Shown here piece by piece: positions 17,470-26,691 of a DNA stretch of 64,000 bases. Within the stretch, counting starts at the first letter, position 1; each line of letters opens with the position of its first letter. The notes beneath the pieces are model-generated. The model saw only the letters and a list, made by a program, of their open reading frames with translations. It made no database searches and was not told where the DNA came from. The position numbers and the translations under genes are program-made. The stretch is from an uncultured Bacteroidales bacterium. GTDB taxonomy: Bacteria; Bacteroidota; Bacteroidia; Bacteroidales; Muribaculaceae. Where the stretch lies: contig UQVH01000002.1 in assembly GCA_900544535.1 (NCBI GenBank), positions 105,832-169,831 of the forward strand, given 5' to 3'.

Positions 17470-18801
17470 ATGGAACATTTTGATCTGATCGTAATAGGTG
17501 CAGGCCCCGGCGGTTATGAAACTGCCGCCGAGGCCGCTGCACTCGGTCGCAAAGTGGCATTAGTGGAGCGGGCCGAATTAGGTGGCACATGCCTTAACCG
17601 TGGCTGTATCCCCACCAAAGCGCTTTGTCGCTGCGCTGAAGTCGCCATGACCGTAGCCGAATCTCAGGAATTCGGCATTCTGTCCGATGCCCCGGTTGTC
17701 AACCTGCCGAAGGTGATGGAGCGCAAAGAGCAGATCCTCGCCACTCTTCGTGAAGGCGTCGGAATGGTGCTGAAAGATGTGAAAATCATCAAAGGTGAGG
17801 CCCGCTTCACATCCGTTTCAACAGTAGAAGTAGAGGGAGAAACCCTTTCCGCTCCTGAAATCATTATTGCGACAGGCTCACGTCCGGCAGCGCTCGATAT
17901 TCCCGGCAAAGAACTCGCTATGTCAAGCGACGAAATCCTCTCTATCGACTCGCTCCCGAAAAGCCTTATAATAATAGGTGGCGGAGTGATCGGAATGGAA
18001 TTTGCCTCGATTTTTGCGGCATTCGGAGTAAAAGTGACTGTATTGGAATACTGCAAGGAGATATTGCCTCCGTTTGATGCAGAGATAGCCAAACGGCTGA
18101 GAACTGCACTTAAACGTCGGGGCATTGAGATCATTACCTCCGCTCAGGTGACTGGTATAGCCCCCGGAATGACTGTCTCGTATGAAGTCAAGGGAAAAGC
18201 CAAGACCGCAGAAGCGGAACAGGTGTTGATGGCTGTCGGAAGAAGACCGGTAATCCCTGACGGTATTGAGGATCTTGGAGTCAGGATCGAGCGTGGTGCC
18301 ATTGCCGTAGACGATAACATGAAAGTGTTGTTTGCAGATGGCAAGACACCCGCCGACGCTATTCTTTATGCCATCGGCGATGTAAACGGTCGCTGTATGC
18401 TTGCCCACGCGGCTTCCATGCACGGCCTCGTAGCATTGGGTAAAGCGAAGCTGACAGATGTAATACCGGCAGCAGTCTTCACTCAACCGGAGTGCGCGAT
18501 GGTAGGACTTACCGAAGAAAAATGCAGTGCCGAAGGACGCGAGATCAAGGTCGGGAAAGCCATGTTCAGAGCCAACGGAAAAGCATTGGCAATGGGTGAG
18601 CCGGACGGTCTGGTCAAGATAATAACCGATGCCGCCACCGATGAACTGTTGGGTTGCCATATATGTGGTGCTCATGCAGCTGATCTCGTACAGGAAATTG
18701 CTACGGTAATGACCGCCGGTCTCAAAGTATCGGCTATTTCGGAAGCCGTACATGCACATCCCACTCTGACCGAAGTAGTCAAAGCAGCCATTCCCAAATA
18801 A
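17470..18801 (+). CDS. lpdA: Dihydrolipoyl dehydrogenase (L protein)
   Basis: A 443-residue flavoprotein that reoxidises the dihydrolipoyl arm of GcvH with NAD. The FAD-binding GAGPGGYETA, the redox-active disulfide C41-C46 in GGTCLNRGCIPTK, the NAD site GGGVIGMEFAS and the C-terminal catalytic HAHPTLTE are all present. It is the last gene of the operon, which therefore encodes all four glycine cleavage proteins plus lipoate ligase. Confidence 0.96.
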   Translation: MEHFDLIVIGAGPGGYETAAEAAALGRKVALVERAELGGTCLNRGCIPTKALCRCAEVAMTVAESQEFGILSDAPVVNLPKVMERKEQILATLREGVGMVLKDVKIIKGEARFTSVSTVEVEGETLSAPEIIIATGSRPAALDIPGKELAMSSDEILSIDSLPKSLIIIGGGVIGMEFASIFAAFGVKVTVLEYCKEILPPFDAEIAKRLRTALKRRGIEIITSAQVTGIAPGMTVSYEVKGKAKTAEAEQVLMAVGRRPVIPDGIEDLGVRIERGAIAVDDNMKVLFADGKTPADAILYAIGDVNGRCMLAHAASMHGLVALGKAKLTDVIPAAVFTQPECAMVGLTEEKCSAEGREIKVGKAMFRANGKALAMGEPDGLVKIITDAATDELLGCHICGAHAADLVQEIATVMTAGLKVSAISEAVHAHPTLTEVVKAAIPK

Positions 18802-18804
18802 AAA

Positions 18805-18831
18805 ATGCAGCCCTGATAAAAAGGACTGCAT
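18805..18831 (-). terminator. Terminator between lpdA and the DUF4924 gene
   Basis: ATGCAGCCC (18805-18813) pairs with GGACTGCAT (18823-18831), with one mismatch. The minus-strand product is followed by TTTTTATTT, a proper T-run for the DUF4924 gene. On the plus strand the same stem follows the lpdA stop but lacks a good T-run. Confidence 0.65.
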
Positions 18832-18844
18832 CGGGTACAATATA

Positions 18845-19399
18845 TCAATCTTGATCCGGGGGGAAGAGTTTGTCCTCCCGGTCAAGATGATAATCCTTAG
18901 TAAGGAGGGCAAGAAATTTAGAAATCTGGGTGATAGCACGCTCAGTGTCAGTGCTTACCTCTTTGCTTTGCAACCGCAGCATCAGCATTCCGTAAAGAGC
19001 ATTGAAACAGGTTTCGATTTCGCCTGCGGGATTTTCACCTGACTTAGCCCTCAATTCTACTATATAGGGGAGGGCTTTATAGAATTCGGCGGTATATTCG
19101 GGGAAACGCGGGTCTTTCAACAGCGCGAGATGAAGATCGGTCAGCTGAATGATGACATTTTTGTTCAGTTGTAGATGTCCGCTTTTCTCAACTCCTTCGC
19201 GCCGCATCATGTCAATCAGAGATTCATACCACTCGGTCATCTCCTTTCTTTGCGCAGCATCAAGCTGGAATCTGTCAATGACATTTTTCTCGATTTTCTC
19301 AATATCAAGGCCATTGGCGCGGATTATATCTTCGATCTGCCACATATACAACAGATATTCCGCAATATTTTCTTTGTGCTTTTGGGATGCGATATACAT
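18845..19399 (-). CDS. DUF4924 family protein
   Basis: A 184-residue soluble protein beginning MYIASQKHKENIAEYLLYMWQIEDIIRA, typical of the Bacteroidetes-restricted DUF4924 family. It is mostly helical and has no signal peptide or recognised catalytic motif. The function is unknown. It is convergent with the glycine cleavage operon and divergent from menD. Confidence 0.8.
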   Translation of the reverse strand: MYIASQKHKENIAEYLLYMWQIEDIIRANGLDIEKIEKNVIDRFQLDAAQRKEMTEWYESLIDMMRREGVEKSGHLQLNKNVIIQLTDLHLALLKDPRFPEYTAEFYKALPYIVELRAKSGENPAGEIETCFNALYGMLMLRLQSKEVSTDTERAITQISKFLALLTKDYHLDREDKLFPPDQD

Positions 19400-19472
19400 A
19401 CTGATGATTATTTGTGCTTACAAAAATAACACATTCCGGCCTAATTTGCCCTTTCAGCGGGATAATATTTCG

Positions 19473-19480
19473 TAATTTTG
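19473..19480 (+). promoter_or_regulatory. -7 promoter element upstream of menD
   Basis: TAATTTTG matches TAnnTTTG and lies 34 bases upstream of the menD ATG. The nearest TTTG (19445-19448) is 24 bases away, longer than usual, so only the -7 part is supported. Confidence 0.4.
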
Positions 19481-19514
19481 CATCTGCAACCATTTCAAAC
19501 CCGACACTCAGACA

Positions 19515-21203
19515 ATGATTACCACCGATAAACTTTCATGCAATATACTGGCAGATCTTCTGATTGCACACGGCATCAAAGACGTGATTGTCTCTCCCGG
19601 CAGCCGAAATTCGCCACTTATAGTAGCACTTGCCCGAAGGAAAGAATTGAATCTCCATGTCGTCATTGACGAACGGTCGGCTGCCTTTATCGGACTGGGG
19701 ATGGCTGTGCAGAGTTTCCGTCCGGTGGCTTTAGTCTCTACAAGCGGAACCGCATTGCTTAACTATGCACCGGCTGTGGCGGAGGCTTTCTACCGCGCAG
19801 CTCCTCTGATTGTTGTCTCGGCCGATCGACCTTCGGAATGGATTGACCAAGATGATTCGCAGACTCTGTGGCAGCAAAATGCTTTGGCTCCATATGTCAA
19901 GCGGAGCTGCGACATAGACGCACATCTTGAATTTGCAAACGGCGAATGGATGTGCAACCGCGTAATAAATGATGTCCTCCTTGAAGCTGTCTGCGGACGT
20001 CGGGGGCCGGTACACATTAACGTCCGTCTCGACTCTCCGTTGAACCGCATGTGTGATCGACCGGAAAATTCAAGCCGAGTCATCAGTATGGTGACTCCCC
20101 CTCTTGAACTGTCAACGGCAGAAGCCCGAAGGTTGGGAGAGATGTTGGCATCGCCGAAAAAAGTATTGGTCATTGTCGGCTTTCATGAACCGGACGAGCG
20201 ACTTAACAGGGCTTTGGTAAAGCTGGCCCGTCGGCCCAACGTTGTTGTTATGACAGAGACGATCGCCAATCTCCATTCGCCGATGTTCATATCGCGAATT
20301 GACATGACTCTGCGTATATTGTCGAAAGAGGATCGAGATAACCTTCGTCCTGATGTCGTCATTACTGCCGGAGGCGCACTCGTGTCACGTCACATAAAGG
20401 AGTGGATACGTTCAATGGACCGGAGTGTAGAGCACTGGCATGTCGGTCTGTCTCATGTCACCGTGGATTGCTTCAAGCACTTATCTCTGCGTATAGAAAT
20501 GGATGCCCCGGTTTTTCTCCGTCAGCTTGCGTCGGCTTTGCAGATACATCAGACTCCCAGCGACTATTCGCGCCTATGGCACGATATATATATGCGCGCA
20601 ATCGAGTCTCATGATGAATATGTCAGAAATTCTCCCTGGTGTGATCTCACCGCGTTCTCATATATAACAGACCATCTTCCGCAGCGATGGAATCTGCATC
20701 TCTCCAATGGAACCTCAATCCGTTATGCACAACTTATGGATTGCTCGCGTTTGCATCGTTGCGAATGTAACCGCGGAGTCAGCGGTATTGACGGATGTAC
20801 GTCGACTGCGCTTGGGGCCTCGGTGCTTTATCAGGGAGTGACACTCCTGATTAGCGGAGACATGAGTTTCCAGTATGATATTTCAGCTCTTGCATCACAG
20901 TTGATGTCGCCGAAATTTAAAATGATAGTGCTCTGTAATGGTGGTGGAGGCATCTTCCGTTTCATATCCGCCACTTCCGAGCTGCCCGAACGGGAAGAAT
21001 TTCTGGCGGTAGGGAGCAATCTGCCACTCAGGAAGCTCGCGGAGGGATATGGGTTCGCGTACTTCGAAGCCTCGTCTATGGCAGAACTTACAACCGTTTT
21101 CCCGGCATTCATAGCTGAATGCAACTCTCCGGCACTTTTGACTGTCAATACTCCTCCACAGCTATCGGCGGAAGTTTTGAAGCGATATTTTGAGCGGCCT
21201 TAA
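19515..21203 (+). CDS. menD: SEPHCHC synthase (menaquinone biosynthesis)
   Basis: A 562-residue thiamine-diphosphate enzyme that joins 2-oxoglutarate and isochorismate to give SEPHCHC, the first committed step of menaquinone synthesis. Diagnostic stretches are VIVSPGSRNSPL, the ThDP glutamate region VIDERSAAFIGLG, ALVSTSGTALLNY, VSADRPSEWID and the C-terminal SGDMSFQYDISAL with its metal-binding residues. No other men gene is nearby. Its last 59 bases overlap the convergent nucleotidyltransferase gene. Confidence 0.95.
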   Translation: MITTDKLSCNILADLLIAHGIKDVIVSPGSRNSPLIVALARRKELNLHVVIDERSAAFIGLGMAVQSFRPVALVSTSGTALLNYAPAVAEAFYRAAPLIVVSADRPSEWIDQDDSQTLWQQNALAPYVKRSCDIDAHLEFANGEWMCNRVINDVLLEAVCGRRGPVHINVRLDSPLNRMCDRPENSSRVISMVTPPLELSTAEARRLGEMLASPKKVLVIVGFHEPDERLNRALVKLARRPNVVVMTETIANLHSPMFISRIDMTLRILSKEDRDNLRPDVVITAGGALVSRHIKEWIRSMDRSVEHWHVGLSHVTVDCFKHLSLRIEMDAPVFLRQLASALQIHQTPSDYSRLWHDIYMRAIESHDEYVRNSPWCDLTAFSYITDHLPQRWNLHLSNGTSIRYAQLMDCSRLHRCECNRGVSGIDGCTSTALGASVLYQGVTLLISGDMSFQYDISALASQLMSPKFKMIVLCNGGGGIFRFISATSELPEREEFLAVGSNLPLRKLAEGYGFAYFEASSMAELTTVFPAFIAECNSPALLTVNTPPQLSAEVLKRYFERP

Positions 21204-21912
21204 GTGATTCGGGTTTCCCTATATCTATCCAGTTGTAAGGTCTTTCAGGCTTAAATCCGGAAATTCTCAGCTCGCGGCATGATGCTGTGTAAAATGGAGT
21301 GATGGAGAATTTCGGCTCACGACTGAAAGATTCCAAAGGTTTGAAAATAGCCGGATTAACGATATGCACCCCTCCGAATGCAAGTTTATGGCAATCCGCA
21401 ATATCATCAGCCGTCCACGGAGACCGGATTTCGCCGGTACGTAGATCGGTCCATCCTCTCATGCGCATTGATTCATCAAAAAGCAGATAGCGTGTGGTCT
21501 GACGCTCTGCCACAAGAAGCGTCACATCGGATTCTGAGCCGAGATGCGTTTCGATCATTTCCCTGATGTCAAAATCTGTGAGAATATCGGCGTTATGAAG
21601 CAGTATCGGACTGTCGGTGCCTAATAACTCTTTGGCTTTGAGCAGACCGCCTCCTGTGTCTAAAAGAGATTTACTTTCATCACTGATTGAGATATTCGCT
21701 CCAAAATTGTTATTTACAGCCAAATAATCACGTATCGCATCCGCATGATGGTGAATATTAACCACCATTTCGCTGATCCCGGCGTCTTTGAGTTTGATGA
21801 TCACCCTCTTAAGCATAGGTTCTCCTCCGACTTCCACGAGAGCCTTCGGCATAGTCCGGGTGATCGCTCCGAGTCGGGTTCCAAGTCCGGCTGCAAAAAT
21901 GAGTGCTTTCAT
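21145..21912 (-). CDS. MurU-like sugar-phosphate nucleotidyltransferase
   Basis: A 255-residue nucleotidyltransferase with the signature GLGTRLGAITRTMPKALVEV, a metal-binding Asp in LLHNADIL, and the product-site segment RPYNWIDIGKPESL. It resembles MurU-type enzymes, which convert MurNAc-1-phosphate to UDP-MurNAc in peptidoglycan recycling; a different hexose-1-phosphate substrate is possible. Its start overlaps the stop of the kinase gene upstream (ATGA), as in amgK-murU pairs. The 3' end overlaps menD on the other strand by 59 bases. Confidence 0.8.
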   Translation of the reverse strand: MKALIFAAGLGTRLGAITRTMPKALVEVGGEPMLKRVIIKLKDAGISEMVVNIHHHADAIRDYLAVNNNFGANISISDESKSLLDTGGGLLKAKELLGTDSPILLHNADILTDFDIREMIETHLGSESDVTLLVAERQTTRYLLFDESMRMRGWTDLRTGEIRSPWTADDIADCHKLAFGGVHIVNPAIFKPLESFSREPKFSITPFYTASCRELRISGFKPERPYNWIDIGKPESLKAAQNIASKLPPIAVEEY

Positions 21913-23294
21913 AGGAGACAGTCAATATTTTGTTCGCGATGGATCAGATGTACCGCGATGTGTGGATATTTCGCTTTTATGTGCTCAGCCATGTGCTGTG
22001 CGCCATAGACGCTGCGATGCTGACCTCCGGTGCATCCGAAACATATGGTTAAAGATGTGAAACCGCGACAGTCATAGCATTCCACAGAAGGATCGACAAG
22101 ACCGTAACAATGATCCATAAATGGTTGTATCTCTCCTTTGGCTTCCAAAAAATCTATTACCGGTTTTTCAAGTCCGGTCACATCTTTATATTCAGGGTAT
22201 CGACCCGGATTTTCCATTCCACGACAGTCGAAAACAAAACCACCTCCATTGCCGGAATTGTCAGCCGGAATACCTTTCTTATATGAGAAACTGTAAACAT
22301 GCACCGTCAGCGAACTTTTCTGTCCAGAGACAATAGACGGGGCTGTATTCTCGGCGGCAAGCATTTCACTCAATACAGTCGTGAGGTAAGGATAACGTGA
22401 AGTCTGTCTGTTAAGTACTTTTTCAAGATTTTTCAACGCGAGCGGAATGCTTTTCAGGAAATGAGGTTTGCGTTCGAATTTTCCTCTGAATCCGTAGGCG
22501 CCGAGTACTTGTAGATTGCGCAGAAACTCGTATTCCGAAAGCCGGTCTCTGAAATCAGGCCTGTCAATATCTATATAACGGGATGCAGACTCAATGTAAG
22601 TGTCAATCAGTGTTTCTTTGACCTCATCGGAAAATCCCGCACGTGCCTGTGAAATGAACGAAACCAGATCATATTCGGCCGGACCACGGCGTCCTCCCTG
22701 GAAATCAATAAAGAATGGCGATCCATCTTTTATCAACACATTGCGACTCTGAAAATCACGATACATGAAAGTCGATGCCTCTGAATGTCCGAGTCTTTCA
22801 GCCATTCTTTTGAATTCCGACTCTAAAGCTGGTTCGCTATATGAAACTCCCGTGGTATTCAGGAAGCAGTATTTGAAGTAGTTGAGATCCCAAAGGACCG
22901 CTTGGCTGTCAAAGGACTCGACAGAATAGCAATTGCTGAAATCAAGTTCTTCAGCACCTTTGTATTGAAAATCCGGTAATGTAGCGATCGTTTTTTTCAA
23001 CAGCGGTAGATTCTCCCGGACTTCAAACAGAGATGTATCGCCTAAATCCGACTGTAGGTAACACAGCCGATCATCTGAAACGGCTAAAATATCCGGCACA
23101 GGAAGATTTTTTGAAATGAAATGACGGGAAAGATATATAAAGGCATTATTTTCAGCGACGGAGGTGCCGATAACACCTACGACCGTTTCCGGTCCGGTCA
23201 GTCGGAAGTATTGTCTGTTACTCCCCGCGGGAGTAAGCGGACTCATCCCGTCGGGAGATACGCCAAATATCTGTTTATAGAGAATTGATAGCAT
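21909..23294 (-). CDS. AmgK-like amino-sugar kinase fused to a RapZ C-terminal domain
   Basis: A 461-residue two-domain protein. Residues 1 to about 325 form an aminoglycoside-phosphotransferase-type kinase with a YRDFQSRN catalytic loop (178-185) and FIDFQGG metal site (195-201), as in anomeric MurNAc/GlcNAc kinases. Residues about 331-461 match the C-terminal domain of RapZ, including VFDCRGMENPG, TGLEKPV and GCTGGQHRSVY. In E. coli RapZ that domain senses glucosamine-6-phosphate, and the ATPase half is missing here. With the adjacent MurU-like enzyme this suggests cell-wall sugar salvage gated by amino-sugar levels; the gating is inference. Confidence 0.82.
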   Translation of the reverse strand: MLSILYKQIFGVSPDGMSPLTPAGSNRQYFRLTGPETVVGVIGTSVAENNAFIYLSRHFISKNLPVPDILAVSDDRLCYLQSDLGDTSLFEVRENLPLLKKTIATLPDFQYKGAEELDFSNCYSVESFDSQAVLWDLNYFKYCFLNTTGVSYSEPALESEFKRMAERLGHSEASTFMYRDFQSRNVLIKDGSPFFIDFQGGRRGPAEYDLVSFISQARAGFSDEVKETLIDTYIESASRYIDIDRPDFRDRLSEYEFLRNLQVLGAYGFRGKFERKPHFLKSIPLALKNLEKVLNRQTSRYPYLTTVLSEMLAAENTAPSIVSGQKSSLTVHVYSFSYKKGIPADNSGNGGGFVFDCRGMENPGRYPEYKDVTGLEKPVIDFLEAKGEIQPFMDHCYGLVDPSVECYDCRGFTSLTICFGCTGGQHRSVYGAQHMAEHIKAKYPHIAVHLIHREQNIDCLL

Positions 23295-23402
23295 AAAATC
23301 TACAGTGATGGTTTAAACCGGACGTCAAGGTGTCCGAATATATTGATTATTTACTGCAAAATTAGTCAAAATCTCCAATTATACTTTTCATTATAGTTCG
23401 CT

Positions 23403-23434
23403 TTTGCGTATTTTTGTAAAAATACTTAACTTTG
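23403..23434 (+). promoter_or_regulatory. Promoter of the trmH-radA operon
   Basis: TTTG (23403-23406), 20 bases, then TAACTTTG (23427-23434) is a full consensus match, 40 bases before the start codon. Confidence 0.75.
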
Positions 23435-23474
23435 AAAATATTTTGGATTTTCAAAGCAGTCGCAAAGTATTTCA

Positions 23475-24242
23475 ATGACAATACTCACAAATAACCTCAG
23501 TCGCCAGATCAAATCGCTCGATGAGCGGAAACACCGTCGCCGTGAACAAGCGTTTAAGGCGGAAGGTTCCAAATGCGTTTTAGACACACTTCCGTTTTTC
23601 AACCTACGATACCTGTTTGCGACCAAGATATGGATAGAGGAGAATCGGGGCCAAGTAAAACGCTATTTGACGGATGACGCCCTTATTGAATGTACACCGG
23701 CTGAAATAGCCAAAATGTCCAGTCTCGTCACACCAACAGATGTAATTGCGATCTACGACATTCCTGAAATGAATTTTGAAAGAGGAATCGCAGCCCAAAA
23801 TCTTGTACTTGCTCTTGATGCGATTCAAGATCCCGGCAATCTTGGAACTATCATCCGTGTGTCAGACTGGTTCGGCATCCGTGATATATTGTGTGCGACA
23901 GGGACAGTAGACTGTTTTAGTCCTAAAGTGATCCAGGCGACAATGGGTTCTATCTCAAGAGTCCGTCTGCATTACGGTGATCTGGCTGAAATGATAGCTC
24001 TTTCAGGAGCGAAAAATGTCTATGGCACTTTTCTTGACGGTGATAATATCACCCAAGCCCGTCTTTCATCATCCGGAATCATTGTCATAGGTAATGAAGG
24101 CAACGGAATCTCCAGTGAGATCGCCGGAGTGGTCACAGACAGACTGCTGATTCCCTCGTATCCTCTCGGCGAACCGACAGGAGAATCTCTGAACGCAGCC
24201 ATCGCGACAGCGATCACTCTGGCGAAATTCCGTGGCATATAA
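23475..24242 (+). CDS. TrmH/SpoU-family RNA 2'-O-methyltransferase
   Basis: A 255-residue SPOUT methyltransferase with an N-terminal substrate-binding domain and the knotted SAM site. The three SPOUT motifs are visible: LDAIQDPGNLGTIIR, VIGNEGNGIS and LIPSYPLGEPTGESLNAAIATAI. It methylates ribose in tRNA or 23S rRNA; the target cannot be fixed from sequence. It leads a plus-strand cluster with radA 30 bases downstream. Confidence 0.9.
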   Translation: MTILTNNLSRQIKSLDERKHRRREQAFKAEGSKCVLDTLPFFNLRYLFATKIWIEENRGQVKRYLTDDALIECTPAEIAKMSSLVTPTDVIAIYDIPEMNFERGIAAQNLVLALDAIQDPGNLGTIIRVSDWFGIRDILCATGTVDCFSPKVIQATMGSISRVRLHYGDLAEMIALSGAKNVYGTFLDGDNITQARLSSSGIIVIGNEGNGISSEIAGVVTDRLLIPSYPLGEPTGESLNAAIATAITLAKFRGI

Positions 24243-24272
24243 ATTCACACGTTTATTAAAAAGTTTCCATTC

Positions 24273-25646
24273 ATGAAAGGTAATAAGACAGCATGGTTTT
24301 GCACGAGTTGCGGCGCCGAGTCATCAAAATGGCAGGGCAAATGCCCGGCATGTGGCGAATGGAACACAATGGTGGAAGAGCGCGTAGTGTCCGATGACAA
24401 GAAATCCCGCTCACTTACTCCATCGCGAATGAAGGCGCCCAGATCAAAACCTCAGCTTATCCATGAGATAGAGACGGCTGACGAACAGCGCATCAAAATG
24501 CCCAGCGCGGAACTGAACCGTGTGTTGGGAGGCGGATTAGTACCGGGTAGCTTGGTCCTTATCGGAGGTGAGCCGGGTATCGGCAAGTCAACACTGGTTT
24601 TGCAGAATATTCTTTCGATCCGCTCGCGGAAAATACTCTATGTGTCAGGCGAGGAGAGTGCCAAACAGCTTAAAATGCGAGCTGACAGAATAGGCCGTCC
24701 CAACGATAATGTATACATAGTCTGCGAGACATCGCTTGAAAGCATAAAGGATCATATTGAGGAAGTAGATCCGGGATTAGTTGTCGTTGACTCTATTCAG
24801 ACGATCGCCTCCGATGCGATCGAATCCGTAGCCGGCAGCGTATCTCAGGTCCGTGAATGTGCTGCACAATTATTGAAATATGCTAAAGAGACATCAGTCC
24901 CGGTGCTCCTGATAGGGCATATAACCAAAGAGGGGAGTATTGCTGGGCCTAAAGTTTTGGAGCACATCGTTGATGCAGTGCTTCAGTTCGAAGGCGATCG
25001 TCAGAACATTTACCGGATTCTCAGGTCCATAAAGAACCGCTTCGGATCAACAGCCGAACTCGGAGTTTACGAAATGTGTCAACGCGGATTGCGGGAAGTG
25101 TCGAACCCATCGGAAATGTTCCTTTCACAAAGTGACGAGGATCTGTCAGGTATTTCAATCGGTGTCACGATGGAAGGCGTCAGGGCATTTCTGATTGAGG
25201 TTCAGGCTTTGGTCAGCACAGCAGCCTACGGAACACCGCAACGTTCAGTGACAGGTTTCGATTCAAAACGCATGAACATGCTTCTTGCCGTACTTGAAAA
25301 GAGGGTAGGATTTAAATTGGCAGCCAAAGATGTGTTTTTGAACATTGCCGGAGGCCTGAAAGTCAATGATCCGTCGCTTGATCTGGCAGTCATCTGTGCC
25401 ATACTCTCGTCGAATGTCGATATTACTATCCCAAACAGGATCTGTATGGCAGGAGAAGTCGGACTTTCCGGAGAAGTCCGGCCTGTGAGCCGCATAGAAC
25501 AACGCATACGCGAAGCTGAAAAATTAGGCATGGAAACAATCATTATACCGCGACATAATCTCAAGGGAATTGACACGTCCGGCCTGAATATCAAAATAAT
25601 TGAAGTCGCAAAGGTCGAAGAGGCATTCAGGGCCCTGTTCGCATAA
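24273..25646 (+). CDS. radA: DNA repair protein RadA
   Basis: A 457-residue RecA-like helicase that drives branch migration of recombination intermediates. In order it has the C4 zinc finger (CTSCGAESSKWQGKCPACGEW), Walker A GGEPGIGKST, the RadA-specific KNRFGST motif and a C-terminal Lon-like domain that lacks protease activity in known members (LAVICAILSS, GEVGLSGEVRPV). It probably shares a transcript with the methyltransferase gene before it. Confidence 0.96.
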   Translation: MKGNKTAWFCTSCGAESSKWQGKCPACGEWNTMVEERVVSDDKKSRSLTPSRMKAPRSKPQLIHEIETADEQRIKMPSAELNRVLGGGLVPGSLVLIGGEPGIGKSTLVLQNILSIRSRKILYVSGEESAKQLKMRADRIGRPNDNVYIVCETSLESIKDHIEEVDPGLVVVDSIQTIASDAIESVAGSVSQVRECAAQLLKYAKETSVPVLLIGHITKEGSIAGPKVLEHIVDAVLQFEGDRQNIYRILRSIKNRFGSTAELGVYEMCQRGLREVSNPSEMFLSQSDEDLSGISIGVTMEGVRAFLIEVQALVSTAAYGTPQRSVTGFDSKRMNMLLAVLEKRVGFKLAAKDVFLNIAGGLKVNDPSLDLAVICAILSSNVDITIPNRICMAGEVGLSGEVRPVSRIEQRIREAEKLGMETIIIPRHNLKGIDTSGLNIKIIEVAKVEEAFRALFA

Positions 25647-25705
25647 ACAATTATAAAACAAGGGATACGTTATGCTTTTAACGTCCCGGCTAAATTCATG
25701 GAAAT

Positions 25706-26665
25706 ATGAAATTACAGAAGATATACTTAAGCATTGGCGCATTTTGCTGCGCGGCTGTTTTATCGGCTCAGTCGGTCGAACACATCAAATACGGAGATTT
25801 CTCAAACTGGATCACACGCCACATTCATGAGTCAGCTGTAATCGGCGGCAATGACAAAACTGTCTATGAAATAGGTCCCACCCAGACTATCAACGGAAAC
25901 AAGCCTTATTCCAATCTCGGAGGTTCGCCTTGGGCTACAAGCAATGTTTATGCCAAGGTTTCAGGTGTGGTAAAGACTTCGAATGCCGTCTATCCGGCCG
26001 AACGTTCATCCAATAATAAATGTGCCAAACTGTGTACGCAGATCGAAAACGTAAAGGTACTCGGCCTGATCAACATGAATGTAATGGTGGCCGGATCGAT
26101 GTTTTTGGGCGAAATGATCGAGCCCATCACATCTACAAAAAAACCGTATTCAAAGATGGAAATGGGAGTCCCGTTCACCAAGCGGCCAAAATCGCTTGTT
26201 TTTGATTACAAGATCGATATGCCGAATGTCAATTATCGCATAAAATCCACAGGTTTCAGTTCTAAGAAACAATTGCCGGGACATGATAATGCCGTTGTAT
26301 TCGTCTTCCTGCAACGTCGGTGGGAAGATGCTCAGGGAAATCTCCATGCAAAGAGGGTGGCAACCGGTGGACAGCATTTCTCCAAGGGTACACCTTGGAC
26401 AAACGGCTACCGGCTTCCTCTTGTATACGGAGATCTAAGTGCCAAGGGGACGGTGCCCGGATATCTGAAGTTGCGTACAGGCGAAGAACGCTATTATGCC
26501 CGCAATTCAAAGGGCAAAATGGTCCCCGTTACTGAAGAAGGCTGGGACGATACCTCGGCAGTGCCGACACATGTTGTCGTGATGTTTTCGGCCGGAAGCG
26601 GAGAACCTTATGTCGGGACCGAGGGGCTGACGATGTATGTCGACAATGTCGGCTTCGGATATTAA
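25706..26665 (+). CDS. Secreted PCMD-domain protein
   Basis: A 319-residue protein with a cleavable signal peptide (IGAFCCAAVLSAQS). The body matches the putative carbohydrate metabolism domain (PCMD) common in Bacteroidetes: FSNWITRH, GSPWATSNVYA, AAKL-like NKCAKLCTQIENV, FLGEMIEP, MGVPFTKRPKSLVFDYK and the closing strand LTMYVDNVGFGY. No lipobox cysteine follows the signal, unlike many relatives. The function is unproven; glycan binding or surface adhesion is the usual guess. Confidence 0.75.
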   Translation: MKLQKIYLSIGAFCCAAVLSAQSVEHIKYGDFSNWITRHIHESAVIGGNDKTVYEIGPTQTINGNKPYSNLGGSPWATSNVYAKVSGVVKTSNAVYPAERSSNNKCAKLCTQIENVKVLGLINMNVMVAGSMFLGEMIEPITSTKKPYSKMEMGVPFTKRPKSLVFDYKIDMPNVNYRIKSTGFSSKKQLPGHDNAVVFVFLQRRWEDAQGNLHAKRVATGGQHFSKGTPWTNGYRLPLVYGDLSAKGTVPGYLKLRTGEERYYARNSKGKMVPVTEEGWDDTSAVPTHVVVMFSAGSGEPYVGTEGLTMYVDNVGFGY

Positions 26666-26691
26666 ATTGTCTGTTTAGAGAAGCGCAGCAG

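Noticed and set aside
17923..18939. 338-codon frame antisense to lpdA and extending past it
   Set aside because: It crosses the terminator and the DUF4924 gene end and resembles no protein family.
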